NCBI GenBank assembly: GCA_050012495.1
Contig: JBEKHB010000006.1
Span: 1 to 64,000 of the forward strand
Length of the DNA: 64,000 nucleotides
Reading direction: 5' to 3'
Source: BOG-1155 sp050012495
Lineage (GTDB): Bacteria; Desulfobacterota; Syntrophorhabdia; Syntrophorhabdales; WCHB1-27
The notes under the pieces were generated by a model. The model ran no database searches. It was not told where the DNA came from and saw nothing but the letters and a program-made list of their open reading frames with translations. The position numbers were made by a program, and so were the translations under genes. Shown here in pieces: positions 41,303-50,541 of the stretch; within the stretch, counting starts at the first letter, position 1, and the number at the start of each line of letters is the position of its first letter.

Positions 41303-42348
41303 GGTCACTTCTCGTTTCTTTCTTTTCTCCGCTTCTTCTTTCTTCTCGTTTTTTTCTTGTCGGTCGGCCGACGGCGTGGAGGAATCGCGATCTGCGGCGC
41401 GCTGTTCCGCTCGTGAGGCTACGCCGTACGGCAAGTACGGCTCCGCTCAACGATGCTCACAGCGCATCCACATCTCATCGATTCCTCCATCGACCCGCCG
41501 ATGGCCGCTCGGGTGCCCCGCGTCCACCCGATCCGGCATCGAGTACAACCTTCTTTCAAGAAAACTGATGGAGATGCTTCTTGTCATTCCTGGTTGTCAC
41601 CCCTCCTTGTCACTTTGACAGGATAGGGGGAAACGTAGGAAAATCTTATGAGACCGGGCAGGCATTTTGATAGGCCCTAAAGAGGTGTCATAGCCCGGCC
41701 CGTTTGAGCCGGTTTCGAGAGGTCCCGTAAATCGGCGTCTGCTCTTTGACAATTGAACCCCGACCCACGCCCAACGGGCGCGGGTGCGAACGTGTGAAAA
41801 AATCGTTTGAGGACCCTTTACCGTCATTCCGGCGAAAGCCGGCAGAGCGTAGCGGGCATTAATCCCGCGAAGGCGGGACATCCAGCTTTTTCAGTACGTT
41901 ACAAAGGGCTTGGACCCCGGCGTCCGCCCCCGGATACAGGCATTCCGGGGCAGGCTTGGTGACGACAAAAAGGCAATGTTTTCACACGTTCTGCCCCGGC
42001 CGCATCTGACGGCGGTGTAGCGCCCCGCTTCTGGAATAGTTGCAAGAGAAGGGAATCAGGAACGGGGTGCTGAGACGGTTGGTGAAAAATGCGTGCCGAA
42101 GAGGGTAAAAAGAGAGCAAAACACTGTAGAAAATGGCAAAACAGATCGTTTTTGCCGGAATTATGCACTTGACAAAAGGAAGGAGCAGGAAAAGGGTAGT
42201 AAAACATATAGAGTGAATAATGTCCTTGACAAGCAACTCCGGAATGACTGTATTATAATTATATAATGTACTACGATTGAGGTTGAGGGAAAGAATAGCC
42301 GATAATAAGAGGAAGAGAAAGAATATAGATTACCAGGATGGTAGAAGG
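41303..42348. other. Gene-free 1-kb region: pyrimidine tract, palindromic repeats, boxA-like word
   Basis: No credible coding region lies here. 41309-41360 is almost entirely C and T. 41378-41387 (GGAGGAATCG) and 41479-41488 (CGATTCCTCC) are inverted arms around a 91-base core with further palindromes. 41740-41757 reads TGCTCTTTGACAATTGAA, similar to the boxA/leader word before many rRNA operons and repeat arrays, but no rRNA or CRISPR follows. 41823-41965 is a repeat-type element described separately. Confidence 0.5.
41823..41965. repeat. Dispersed palindromic repeat element, copy 1
   Basis: Begins GTCATTCCGGCGAAAGCCGG and ends near GGCTTGGTGACGAC, with internal palindromes including CCCGCGAAGGCGGG. 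It shares its GTCATTCCGGC start and GGACCCCGG segment with the element at 57185-57262. Such inverted elements are common between genes in this type of genome. Confidence 0.55.
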
Positions 42349-42666
42349 ATGATAAAGCCGGTTATCAATTTCACACTACCCGCTACTCTGAAACAAAAGG
42401 GTAAGTTATGGATTTCTTCATGCCCATGCATTGATGTGGTTTCCCAGGGATATACACGTGAAGAAGCGATGGAAAATCTCAAAGAAGCGGTTCAACTCTT
42501 TCTTGTGTCATGTTGTGAAAGAAAGGTTTTAGATACGGCATTAAGCCAATGCGGATTCAAATGCGCTACGGTCCAAAAACCGGGTAGAAAACAGCAAGGG
42601 GAGACGGTAACCGTTCCCCTTTATATGCAGGCAGATGGGCGGTGCACCGCCGAATGCCACGCATAA
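42349..42666 (+). CDS. hicB: HicB family antitoxin
   Basis: About 105 residues with the partial-RNase-H-like HicB fold: PVINFTLPATLKQKGKLWIS, then CIDVVSQGYTREEAMENLKE, AVQLFLVS. No clear C-terminal DNA-binding domain is visible. The start at 42349 follows the family; AGAAGG abuts it. A promoter is likely at 42226-42259 (TTGACA then TATTATAAT). It overlaps the toxin gene by 13 bases, so the pair is co-translated. The order antitoxin-toxin is the reverse of the classical hicAB. Confidence 0.75.
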   Translation: MIKPVINFTLPATLKQKGKLWISSCPCIDVVSQGYTREEAMENLKEAVQLFLVSCCERKVLDTALSQCGFKCATVQKPGRKQQGETVTVPLYMQADGRCTAECHA

Positions 42667-42890
42667 CCGCACAGCACTGGAAAACCTTAGAATGCATTTT
42701 TGAAAAGGACGGGTTCATCTTTGAACGGAGGGGTTCATCCCACAATGTGTATAGCAAGAAAGGCCATGTCAGCCCGATTATTATTCCCCGGTACGATAAT
42801 GTGGGAATTGATATAATCAAAAACAATATGAGAAGGGCGGGCATGACCCGAGAAAGATTTTTTAAACTTTTAGCTGAATGCGGAGGATAA
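42654..42890 (+). CDS. hicA: HicA family mRNA interferase toxin
   Basis: 78 residues of the double-stranded-RNA-binding HicA fold: MPRITAQHWKTLECIFEKDG, FIFERRGSSHNVYSKKG with the catalytic-type His in SSHNVY, and a C-terminal DIIKNNMRRAGMTRERF helix. The active-site His is at about residue 29. It overlaps the antitoxin gene. The base composition is more AT-rich than the neighbours, fitting a horizontally acquired toxin-antitoxin pair. Confidence 0.82.
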   Translation: MPRITAQHWKTLECIFEKDGFIFERRGSSHNVYSKKGHVSPIIIPRYDNVGIDIIKNNMRRAGMTRERFFKLLAECGG

Positions 42891-43120
42891 TATTCTTACC
42901 GAAGCCCTTACCACCGGGTTACCCTTGGCTTTCCTGTCCGTTTTTCTTCTTTTCTGCCTTTGATTTTGAAGGTCCTGGCCGGGGCATATCGGCGGTCGGC
43001 TTCACCCTGAGAAGCGCCGCAAGAACGTCATTGACCCCATTGCGCGTGACGGAAAAAGGGAGGGAGGCAGGGACGTGAGGTGTATCCCGGCGTGACGGCC
43101 ATCCACGCGACCCATGTCGC

Positions 43121-45214
43121 CTAAGGCAGTCTCGGCAGCGTAACGTAGAAGGTGGCCCCCTCGCCGGGTGTGCCCTCCGCCCACACGCGCCCCCCGTGAA
43201 GGCCGATGATCCTTTTCACGATAGCAAGGCCCATCCCGGTGCCTTCGAATTCCTCCTGGGAATGGAGTCGCTGGAAGACGTTGAACAGCTTCTCCTTGTG
43301 CTGCATGTCGAAACCGACGCCGTAGTCCTTGACAAAATAGACGTTTTCCTTTGCCGCTTCCCACCCTCCTATTTCGACAATCCGCTGCGTACTGCGGATT
43401 GAGAATTTGAGGGCATTGGAGATGAGATTGGCGAAAGCCTCCCGTATCATATGTTCGTCGCCGCAGCAGGGAGGAACAAGGGGAATCATGACCTCTTCTT
43501 CGGGATAGATTGTTCGGAGTTCGTCAACCACCGACGTGACCACCCCATGCACCGAAACCGGCAGCCGTTGCATTGCCTGTCTGCCAAGCCTTGCGTAGGC
43601 CAGGAGATCATGAATGAGCTGCTCCATTTTCATTACATTGGCGTGTATGACCCCCACCAGGTCCGAGAACCTCTGGTCGAGCTCGTGGCCGTATGTCTTT
43701 GCGAGCCTTTGGGTCAAACCTTCTATGATCATGAGGGGGGTGCCCAGATCATGAGAAACGGTGGAGTTAAAGGTATCCAGTTCATAGTTGGCGTTCCTGA
43801 GATCGAGGACACGCTGTTCAAGTTCCTGATTGAGTTTGCGGATCTCTTCCTCTGCACGTTTGCGGTCGGTGATATCTTTGACCACGCCTTCGTAGGACAA
43901 GAGTTTCCCCGAGGCATCCTTGAACAGGATGGTCGTGTTGCACACCCAGCGCACCGCTCCGTCTTTGCGGCATAGGCGATGCTCCATGGGCGGGATCTCC
44001 TTCCCCGTAAGAATCTCTTGCACGCGCTCCCGGACCGGTTCGCGGTCTTCCGGCGCGACCATGCGAAACCAGAGATAGGGATCGGCGTCAAACTCCTCCG
44101 GCGTGTACCCGGTCACTTTCGCACAGGCCGGGCTTCTCGTCGTCTCCACTGCGCGGCCGTTTTCGATACGCACCGAATACTGATAATCCGTGAGACCTTC
44201 AGTGATGCGCCGGTAGAGGTTTTCGCTTTCCTGGAGATCGCGGTACGCGCGCTGGCGCTCGGCCATCGCAACCCTGAGTCTCTCGCCGGTATCCACCAGC
44301 TGCACATAGGGATGCGTGACCGAGCTGGTGAATATCCCCTGGTATATCATGTAAAAGGCAACTACTTTGTAGAGGTGGCCCACCAGGTTGTAACTGTCAT
44401 AGGCGCTCTTGTATAACGTAAAAGCCAGCTCGCTAAAAATGCACACGATAAAGGCCGCCAGGTACCACGCAAGAACTCGGTCGCCCGTCCTGGTGAAACG
44501 CCTCCAGTAGGCGGCGAAGGAGAGAGCAAACAGGCTGACAACCAGGTATTCCGCGGAAACTGTGACCGGCGTCGGACCGCTTCCCTCGACGAACATGGCA
44601 GGCAGATACCCCGGCACATAGAAAACGCCGGCGAACGCCAGCCCCGTGACGGCCAGAGCCGCCGTCAGGAGGTTCAGCTTCGACAATCCGCGTTTGACCG
44701 ACCCGGGATAGATGTAGGCGCTGGCAAGAAATGCGACGCCGGACGTCAGGCGAGCGCATATCCAGAACAAGATGCCCTTGTTGGCGGAGCTGGGGGTGAT
44801 GAAAAAGGGCATCCCCGGGAAACTGAGAATGTGCATAATGTCTATCAACCCGATGGCGAGGCATGCCGCGCTGAGAAAAAGGGCGTGATGGTTTTTCGAC
44901 TGGTCAAAGGTATACCACCCCACGCCGAAAATCGAGAGTAACACGATCACGCTAAAGAGTTCGACGATAGTATGGAAAACGAGATAGGTGGCGGCATCCA
45001 GCGTCGTGTAGAGTTGCGACCGGAACAAAGGGACCAGCAAGAACAGAGACGCCGCGAACCCGAACACAACGGCCAAAATAACGGGCAACGGCAGTTCTAC
45101 CGAATTTGCGGGCTTCATAGTATTCGCCAACTTCTTTCCTTCCGAGCCGGTTCTCATCGCAAAAGACGTGAAGAGTCCTCGGCCGCCATGACGCAATAGG
45201 GTCCCCAAGCTCAT
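43121..45214 (-). CDS. MASE3-PAS hybrid sensor histidine kinase
   Basis: About 697 residues. The N-terminal part has about seven transmembrane helices with the MASE3 signature (FHTIVELFSVIVLLSIFGVG, MHILSFPGMPFFITP). A PAS/PAC domain follows (EGLTDYQYSV, RMVAPEDREPVRE, YEGVVKDITDRKRAEEE), then a coiled coil, the HisKA box STVSHDLGTPLMIIEGLTQR with the phospho-His, and HATPase motifs NLISNALKFS, KDYGVGFDM and GTGMGLAIVKRI. No receiver domain or adjacent response regulator. The start at 45214 has GAGG upstream and overlaps the stop of the small gene before it (ATGA); an upstream start in the same frame is less likely. Confidence 0.9.
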   Translation of the reverse strand: MSLGTLLRHGGRGLFTSFAMRTGSEGKKLANTMKPANSVELPLPVILAVVFGFAASLFLLVPLFRSQLYTTLDAATYLVFHTIVELFSVIVLLSIFGVGWYTFDQSKNHHALFLSAACLAIGLIDIMHILSFPGMPFFITPSSANKGILFWICARLTSGVAFLASAYIYPGSVKRGLSKLNLLTAALAVTGLAFAGVFYVPGYLPAMFVEGSGPTPVTVSAEYLVVSLFALSFAAYWRRFTRTGDRVLAWYLAAFIVCIFSELAFTLYKSAYDSYNLVGHLYKVVAFYMIYQGIFTSSVTHPYVQLVDTGERLRVAMAERQRAYRDLQESENLYRRITEGLTDYQYSVRIENGRAVETTRSPACAKVTGYTPEEFDADPYLWFRMVAPEDREPVRERVQEILTGKEIPPMEHRLCRKDGAVRWVCNTTILFKDASGKLLSYEGVVKDITDRKRAEEEIRKLNQELEQRVLDLRNANYELDTFNSTVSHDLGTPLMIIEGLTQRLAKTYGHELDQRFSDLVGVIHANVMKMEQLIHDLLAYARLGRQAMQRLPVSVHGVVTSVVDELRTIYPEEEVMIPLVPPCCGDEHMIREAFANLISNALKFSIRSTQRIVEIGGWEAAKENVYFVKDYGVGFDMQHKEKLFNVFQRLHSQEEFEGTGMGLAIVKRIIGLHGGRVWAEGTPGEGATFYVTLPRLP

Positions 45215-45444
45215 CTCCCTTGCCTCGTTCGGGGCAGTGAAAAGTAAAACAAGGTGCAAAAAGCTATCAAAATGCTGAAACTTTCGACAATGTGATGAAA
45301 AGGGAGGTACCTGTAAAGGCTGGTCAGGCATAACCCGAGCAGAATGAATATTCCGTACGGGATGGTAAGGCGTCCGGACCGGAAAGAGGGATATCCCGGG
45401 CTATGCGATCCATTCAGGAACTCTATGCTACCCTTGTCATCCAT
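45211..45444 (-). pseudogene. Truncated MASE3-type membrane fragment
   Basis: A 77-codon frame with two hydrophobic segments. Its second half (LYRYLPFHHIVESFSILIAF, then CTLFYFS) matches the start of the MASE3 domain in the adjacent kinase (FHTIVELFSVIVLL). It then ends, with the stop overlapping the kinase start. It looks like the N-terminus of a second such kinase that has been cut off. Because the overlap is ATGA, it could still act as a leader cistron coupling translation of the kinase. Confidence 0.55.
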
Positions 45445-45591
45445 TCTTTCCCCTCCTGCGAGAGGTCATGGGTGGAAGGTGCCGCGCAGGTAGATAGGCA
45501 AATGGTCGGTTACGTTTGCATGCTTAACTTTACAGTGTACTACGGGGAAGAAAAGACTGCAACGGGTATCTCCGCCCCAACGCCATCATCG

Positions 45592-47148
45592 TCAGTCTGT
45601 GATCATCTCCGCACCCCTCGCCCTCTGCGGATCTCTTATCAGAAGGGCCAGGGGCACCGAGAGAAGGAAAAGCAAGGCGATGAGAAAAAAGACATGGTTG
45701 TAGGCAAGCATGCCTGCCTGCCTGCCGACTATCCCCTCCAGAAGCCCGAATGCCTCCATGTCGGTGCCGCTTGCGTTTGCCCCCCGAAAGAACAGATACG
45801 ACAGAAGCTGACGGAGCGATTCCGAAGCGGCGTCGCTGTAGCCCGTCACGTGTTCCGTGAGTATCGCCCGGTACCTGATCTCACCCCGGGTCAGGAAGGT
45901 AGCGGCCAGGGCAATGCCGACGCTTGCGAATACCTGCCTGATCACGTTATAAAGGCCGGAGGCGGCGGTCATGAGCGGGTTTTCTATCGTTGACAGCACC
46001 GCCGTGCTCAGGGCCACGAATATGAAGCCGAAGCCGATGCCCTGCAGGAATTGGGGAAAGAATATGTCCCAGTACCCCACGTCGAGGGAAAGGAGCGAGA
46101 GCTGGTAAAATGAGACGCCGTTGACGAAAAGCCCAATGGCTATCAGGAACTGAGGTCCCGTCCTGCGGTATATTCTTGCCCCGAGCGGCATCCCTACGAA
46201 CATGGCGAGACTCCTCGGCATGAGCGCCAGCCCGGCGTTACAGGCAGGATAGCCGAGGAGCTGTTCCAGGAAGAGGGGCAGGATAAAGAGGCTTGAAAAA
46301 AGACCCAAGCTGAGGATGCCGCCGAGGAAGCTGCCTAAGCTGAAATTGATATCTTTCAGTATCCGCAGGTTGACCGCCGGTCTGTCGGCGGTCAGCTCCC
46401 GGACAACGAACAGAATAAGGCCCACGAGGCTGGCGACGGCAAGATACCATATCATGTTCGAGGTGAACCAGTCCTTCTGGTCGCCCTTCTCGAGCATGAT
46501 CTGGAGTGCCCCGAGCCCGACCGCGATAAAGAACAGGCCCGCCACATCGAGCTTCCCCTTCTCCCTGACGAGGTAGGGGGGGTCTTCGATGAAGCGCATG
46601 ATGAGGAGCACGTTGAGAATACCCACAGGGACGTTGATATAAAATATCCAGGGCCAGGAGTAATTGTCGGTGAGCCATCCGCCAAGGGTCGGCCCGATGG
46701 CGGGCCCGAGGATGACGCCGAGACCGTAGATGCTCATCGCCGTTGCTTGTTGTTCCACGGGGAACGCCTCTCGCAGCATCGCCTGCGACAGGGGTATAAG
46801 GGTACCGCCGCCGATGCCCTGAATAATACGGAAGACGACCATTGAAGGCAGGTCCCAGGCAACCCCGCAGAGCATGGAAGAGCCCGTGAAGACCGCGACG
46901 GAAAAAAGGTAAAACCGTTTGCGCCCGAACCGGGAGCTTAAAAGCGCGATAATGGGCATTATAATGACGCTGGAGAGGATGTAGCCCGTCGAGACCCAGG
47001 TAATCTCCTCGACCGAGGCGCCGAGGGTGCCGCGCATGTAGGGTAGGGCTACGTTCACGATGCTCATGTCGAGAGCGGCCATCATGGCCCCCGTCATGAC
47101 GGTGACCGTGATGAGCCATTTATTACGGGGTTTATAAGGGCCGTCCAC
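45592..47148 (-). CDS. emrB: DHA2 family drug:H+ antiporter, EmrB-like
   Basis: A 518-residue inner-membrane transporter with fourteen predicted helices. Motif A-like GYILSSVIIMPIIALLSSRFGRKR near 51-74 and the motif C region GLGVILGPAIGPTLGGWL near 142-159 with GWLTDNYSWPWIFYINVPVG mark the DHA2/EmrB family. Starts MALDMSIVNVALP near the first helix with the conserved Asp. It works with the EmrA-like and TolC-like proteins encoded just upstream to expel toxic compounds across both membranes. The three genes are spaced 6-22 bp. Confidence 0.94.
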   Translation of the reverse strand: MDGPYKPRNKWLITVTVMTGAMMAALDMSIVNVALPYMRGTLGASVEEITWVSTGYILSSVIIMPIIALLSSRFGRKRFYLFSVAVFTGSSMLCGVAWDLPSMVVFRIIQGIGGGTLIPLSQAMLREAFPVEQQATAMSIYGLGVILGPAIGPTLGGWLTDNYSWPWIFYINVPVGILNVLLIMRFIEDPPYLVREKGKLDVAGLFFIAVGLGALQIMLEKGDQKDWFTSNMIWYLAVASLVGLILFVVRELTADRPAVNLRILKDINFSLGSFLGGILSLGLFSSLFILPLFLEQLLGYPACNAGLALMPRSLAMFVGMPLGARIYRRTGPQFLIAIGLFVNGVSFYQLSLLSLDVGYWDIFFPQFLQGIGFGFIFVALSTAVLSTIENPLMTAASGLYNVIRQVFASVGIALAATFLTRGEIRYRAILTEHVTGYSDAASESLRQLLSYLFFRGANASGTDMEAFGLLEGIVGRQAGMLAYNHVFFLIALLFLLSVPLALLIRDPQRARGAEMITD

Positions 47149-47154
47149 GGGGGT

Positions 47155-48201
47155 CTATCGCCTAGCCAGGGGAGAGCCTGTCTTCCGGCTCACATCGACG
47201 GTCGGGACGACGGAGAGCCCGGGCCACAGCGGGTGGGCCGGATCAAAGGGGGAGTCCATGACGATCTTTACGGGGAGCCTCTGCACGACCTTTACGAAAT
47301 TGCCCGTTGAGTTCTCAGGGGGAAGCAGGCTGAAGACGGCCCCGGTGCCGGGCTGCAGGCTGTCGACATGCCCCCTGAAGAGAATGCCGGGATAGGCGTC
47401 GACTTCCACCTCGACCGGCTGGCCCACGGCCATCTTTCCTACCTGTGTCTCCTTGAAATTGGCGACGATCCAGGTATCCTGCTGCACGATGGCGAGGAGG
47501 GCCTGTCCCGGCTGCACGTACTTTCCCGGATCGACGCTCTTCTTTGCGATTCTTCCCGAGATCGGCGCCACAAGGGTCGCTCTCTTGAAATTCAACTCGG
47601 CGAGCCTATGCGCTGCCTCCGCCTCCTTGATCCTGAAATCCTGGGTGCTCAGTTTGGCCCGTGCTGCCTCGATCGCCCCTCCGGCCTCGTCGACGGCCGC
47701 CGCGGCCGCTTCCTTCCGGGCATGGGCAACAGCCCGGCGCGATTCCACGTGATCGTACTGGCTGCGTGACGCTGCATCCTCTCGAACCAGTCGATCGTAC
47801 CGCGTCAGCTCCTTTTCCGCGAGGGTCTCCTCCGCCGCCGCCGCGGCGAGGTTTGCCCGGGCCGCAGCGAGGGCCTTTTGCCTTTGCGTAAGGGACGCTT
47901 CCAGCTCACGCTTTTCAGCGGTCAATGTGGAAACTGCCTGACTTCGCTCTTTGACCGTGTCCGCATAGTCCTGGGGGAAAATATCGAGCAGAGGGCTGCC
48001 GGCCGACACGTACTGGTTATCCCTGATGTAGACGTCGACCACCCTCCCCTTTATCTCGGCCGCGACGGGCACCACCACGCCGGTGACGTACGCGTCGTCC
48101 GTGCTTTCGTGGGAAAGGGAGTGGACGAGATAAAAAGCCCCATAGATAAGCCCTCCCATGACCGCCGCTGCCGCTATCCCTCTTAAGACCCAATTCTTCA
48201 T
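47155..48201 (-). CDS. emrA: Membrane fusion protein, EmrA/HlyD family
   Basis: A 348-residue periplasmic adaptor. One N-terminal anchor helix (LRGIAAAAVMGGLIYGAFYLV), a lipoyl half (DDAYVTGVVVPVAAEIKGRV), a long alpha-hairpin at about 80-195 rich in Ala/Glu/Arg, the second lipoyl half (FKRATLVAPISGRIAKKSVD, PGKYVQPGQALLAIV) and a beta-barrel (VANFKETQVGKMAVGQPVEV). It bridges the EmrB-like transporter and the TolC-like channel. Size and layout are normal. Confidence 0.94.
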   Translation of the reverse strand: MKNWVLRGIAAAAVMGGLIYGAFYLVHSLSHESTDDAYVTGVVVPVAAEIKGRVVDVYIRDNQYVSAGSPLLDIFPQDYADTVKERSQAVSTLTAEKRELEASLTQRQKALAAARANLAAAAAEETLAEKELTRYDRLVREDAASRSQYDHVESRRAVAHARKEAAAAAVDEAGGAIEAARAKLSTQDFRIKEAEAAHRLAELNFKRATLVAPISGRIAKKSVDPGKYVQPGQALLAIVQQDTWIVANFKETQVGKMAVGQPVEVEVDAYPGILFRGHVDSLQPGTGAVFSLLPPENSTGNFVKVVQRLPVKIVMDSPFDPAHPLWPGLSVVPTVDVSRKTGSPLARR

Positions 48202-48223
48202 GTGCCTGCTCTCCGGTTCCGTC

Positions 48224-49528
48224 TCATCTCCCGTATTCGTCCTTCAGGTTCTTCCCCAGGGCATAGAGGTAGCCTGCCTCGGAGCGGTAGTAGTCATACA
48301 GTGCCCGGTAATAGTTCGTGTCGGAAAGGGTGCGCAGGGCGATCGCATCCGTCACGTCCCTCGCGATGCCCGTGCCCTCATCGTACTTGAGCCTGGTGAT
48401 CCTCAGGTTCTCCTCTGCCTGGGAGATCGCCCCTGCCGCGACCCGTATCGCCTCGCTCGCGTTTACCGCGTCGAGGTGGTACTTCTCCAGCTCGAGGTCA
48501 ATGTCGTCCGCCAGCTTCCTGCGCTCGACGGCGAGCCTCGATCGGGCGATCTCCACCTTCTGTATCGCGGCCGACGTGCTGCCGCCGCTCCAGAGGTTAA
48601 TGCTCATCAAGAGGCTGACCCCCATGTTCTCCTCGTAGGTCAGGTACTTGTCCTTGATGTAGTCCCGCTCGCCCTGGATAAGGAACTTCGGAAAGTATTC
48701 CGATCTCCGCGCCGTTTGTTCATACCGGAGGGCCTTGAGCGTGGCGTCGACCATCTGCAGCTCGGGCCTCTCCTTTTCCGCGGTTTCGGCCGCCCCCTCG
48801 TACGGCGGCGGCTCGGCGTACGGCCTTGTCACCTCGACCACCTCGATGGGACTCCCGAGCGGCCGGGTGAGCATGCTGTTCACCCTGGCCCCGTTTATCT
48901 TCCTCATGTTTTGCGCGTTGAGGAGCCTTCGCCGCGCGTCGGCGAGCCGCACTTCGGCCTGGAGCAGGTCGTTCCTGGTGATCAGGCCGCTTTGCAACTG
49001 GTCCCTCGCCACTTGCGCGTGCGAGGCGAGGCTCTCTATCTCCCTTTCCGCGACGGTAATCATCTTCTCGGATTCGAGCACGTCGAAGTAGAGCGTGGAG
49101 AAGGCAAGGGCAACGCCATTCCTGGTCCTTACGGTGTCAAGCCGCTTCGTATCCTCCATCAGCTTCGCGGACTGGTACAGGGAATCCACCCCGCAGAAAT
49201 CGTAGAGGATCTGCTGGATCACGAGCTGGTAGGTATAGAAGCTTCTTTCCCCGGTCTGGGCGACCAGGGAGCCTGCGCGCAATCCGGGCTGGTTCTCAAG
49301 GAAGGTCTGTCCGTAAGACGCGTTGATGCTCGGCAGAAGTCTCGACCGGGCAACGAGGGTGTCGGCATGAGAGATCTTCTCTTCCTGCTGTTTGATCCTG
49401 ACAATGCGGTTTTCCTCCGCTACTATCCTTAGGCCGTCAAGAAGGGTGAGGGGCTCCGGCCTGGCCGGGGTGGGCATCAGAGAAAGAATGACGGCCAGAA
49501 TGGCGAAGGCGGACGTACGCACGGTCAT
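48224..49528 (-). CDS. tolC: TolC family outer-membrane efflux channel
   Basis: About 434 residues with a signal peptide (MTVRTSAFAILAVILSLMPT, cleavage near ARPEP). Two TolC repeats are visible, each with long helices: LTLLDGLRIVAEENRIV ... TYQLVIQQILYDF and DDIDLELEKYHLDAVNASEA then EENLRITRLKYDEGT. The second outer-membrane strand set is near LSLMSINLWSGG. The start at 49528 gives a proper signal peptide and has GGGGGCG upstream; an ATG at 49585 overlapping the small gene before it is also in frame. It exports through the EmrAB-like pump. Confidence 0.92.
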   Translation of the reverse strand: MTVRTSAFAILAVILSLMPTPARPEPLTLLDGLRIVAEENRIVRIKQQEEKISHADTLVARSRLLPSINASYGQTFLENQPGLRAGSLVAQTGERSFYTYQLVIQQILYDFCGVDSLYQSAKLMEDTKRLDTVRTRNGVALAFSTLYFDVLESEKMITVAEREIESLASHAQVARDQLQSGLITRNDLLQAEVRLADARRRLLNAQNMRKINGARVNSMLTRPLGSPIEVVEVTRPYAEPPPYEGAAETAEKERPELQMVDATLKALRYEQTARRSEYFPKFLIQGERDYIKDKYLTYEENMGVSLLMSINLWSGGSTSAAIQKVEIARSRLAVERRKLADDIDLELEKYHLDAVNASEAIRVAAGAISQAEENLRITRLKYDEGTGIARDVTDAIALRTLSDTNYYRALYDYYRSEAGYLYALGKNLKDEYGR

Positions 49529-49581
49529 CGCCCCCGGTGGAAGGACCCGGTTGTCATCTCTTTGAAACCTCCTCGCGGCCC

Positions 49582-49725
49582 TCATCGGCCTGCATCTGCC
49601 TTGTCTGATTCGTGCCTCCGGATGTCCGCGTCGAGCCTCGATTTACGCCTGCGCGAGGCAGCGGAATAAACGAGGCCCGCAAGCAGGACTACCCAGAACC
49701 CGATCACCAGACCAACAATCACCAT
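49582..49725 (-). CDS. Small single-helix membrane protein between tetR and tolC
   Basis: A 47-residue frame: MVIVGLVIGFWVVLLAGLVY forms one membrane helix, then SAASRRRKSRLDADIRRHES, a charged cytosolic tail. This is the layout of CcmD-like or small pump-accessory proteins. Its TGA overlaps an ATG in the tolC frame (ATGA at 49582-49585). Its place in the efflux operon suggests an accessory role. No family was recognised. Confidence 0.6.
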   Translation of the reverse strand: MVIVGLVIGFWVVLLAGLVYSAASRRRKSRLDADIRRHESDKADAGR

Positions 49726-49759
49726 CTCGTGTTACCAGGAATACCCTGCTCCCCCTGTC

Positions 49760-50366
49760 TCACCCGGGATGCGCGGCACGCGATTGCCCGGTTGCTTCCT
49801 CGTTTTTGAGAAAGCTCAGGACCAGCCGGCAAAGGGTTTCACCCGACTTGCTGAGGTCTATCATGCCTGCCAGGTCATAAAAGAGGGAGCCTTTCAAGAG
49901 ACAGAGGACGAACAGGGCTGCCTCCCTGCAGTCGGCAACCAGGAATATCTTCTGTTCCGCGCCGTTGCGTATGATTCCCTCCAGAAACTCTTTCTGGTAC
50001 GCAAAAAACCGGCTTCTCACGGGCTTGGCGAACCCCAGGTCGTAGTCCTTGAAATGGCGCGCGACGATCTCCTTCCTCGATGCCGTATACTCGCGATGGT
50101 TCTCGATGTAACGCTTGATCCCAACCCGCGGGTCCGCATGCTCGAACTCGCGGATCCGTTCGTTATACTGCTTCATCTCCTCCAGCAGCGCCTCCACGTA
50201 GAGCTGTTCTTTGCTCCCGAAGTAGGGATAGAGTCCCCCTACGGCCACGCCCGCGACCCGGGCGATCTCCCCTGACGGTCGCCTCCTTGTAACCCTTGTC
50301 ACCGAATACCTGGAGGGCTGCCGCGAGGATTTTTCCCCGCGCTGCATCCGATGGTTGCCTGCTCAT
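49760..50366 (-). pseudogene. TetR family repressor interrupted by a one-base frameshift
   Basis: Two frames together make one TetR protein of about 200 residues. From the ATG at 50366 the first reads MSRQPSDAARGKILAAALQV, then FGDKGYKEATVR. The other continues GEIARVAGVAVGGLYPYFGS then KEQLYVEALLEEM to the stop at 49760. The usual reading across the junction is ATVREIARVAG; the gene has four G in the run at 50270-50273 (complement) where three are needed. The shift falls inside the DNA-binding helix-turn-helix, so no full repressor is made unless slippage occurs. It may be a mutation, a phase-variable tract or a sequencing error. The repressor would control the adjacent efflux genes. Confidence 0.85.
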
Positions 50367-50369
50367 TCG

Positions 50370-50383
50370 TGAACACCTGTTCA
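50370..50383. promoter_or_regulatory. Palindromic operator upstream of the TetR-type gene
   Basis: TGAACA (50370-50375), CC, TGTTCA (50378-50383) is a perfect inverted repeat three bases upstream of the ATG at 50366. A palindrome of this size in the leader of a tetR gene is typical of autoregulation. It also overlaps the likely ribosome site (AGGTG). Confidence 0.55.
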
Positions 50384-50541
50384 AAGTAAAGTAGCAAAAA
50401 AACGGGCACACGTCAACGGTTTTTGCGAGCTTTTTGGATGCAAGGTTGCGTTCGTACCATGTGTCGGTTTATAAATAAGGTTTCTCGAAAGAACGCCGAG
50501 TTATATGGTTGCCCGACGATCTCATTTGCACGCGAGTTATT

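Noticed and set aside
41740..41757. boxA-like word as the start of an rRNA operon or a CRISPR leader
   Set aside because: No 16S-like sequence, tRNA or regularly spaced repeats follow.
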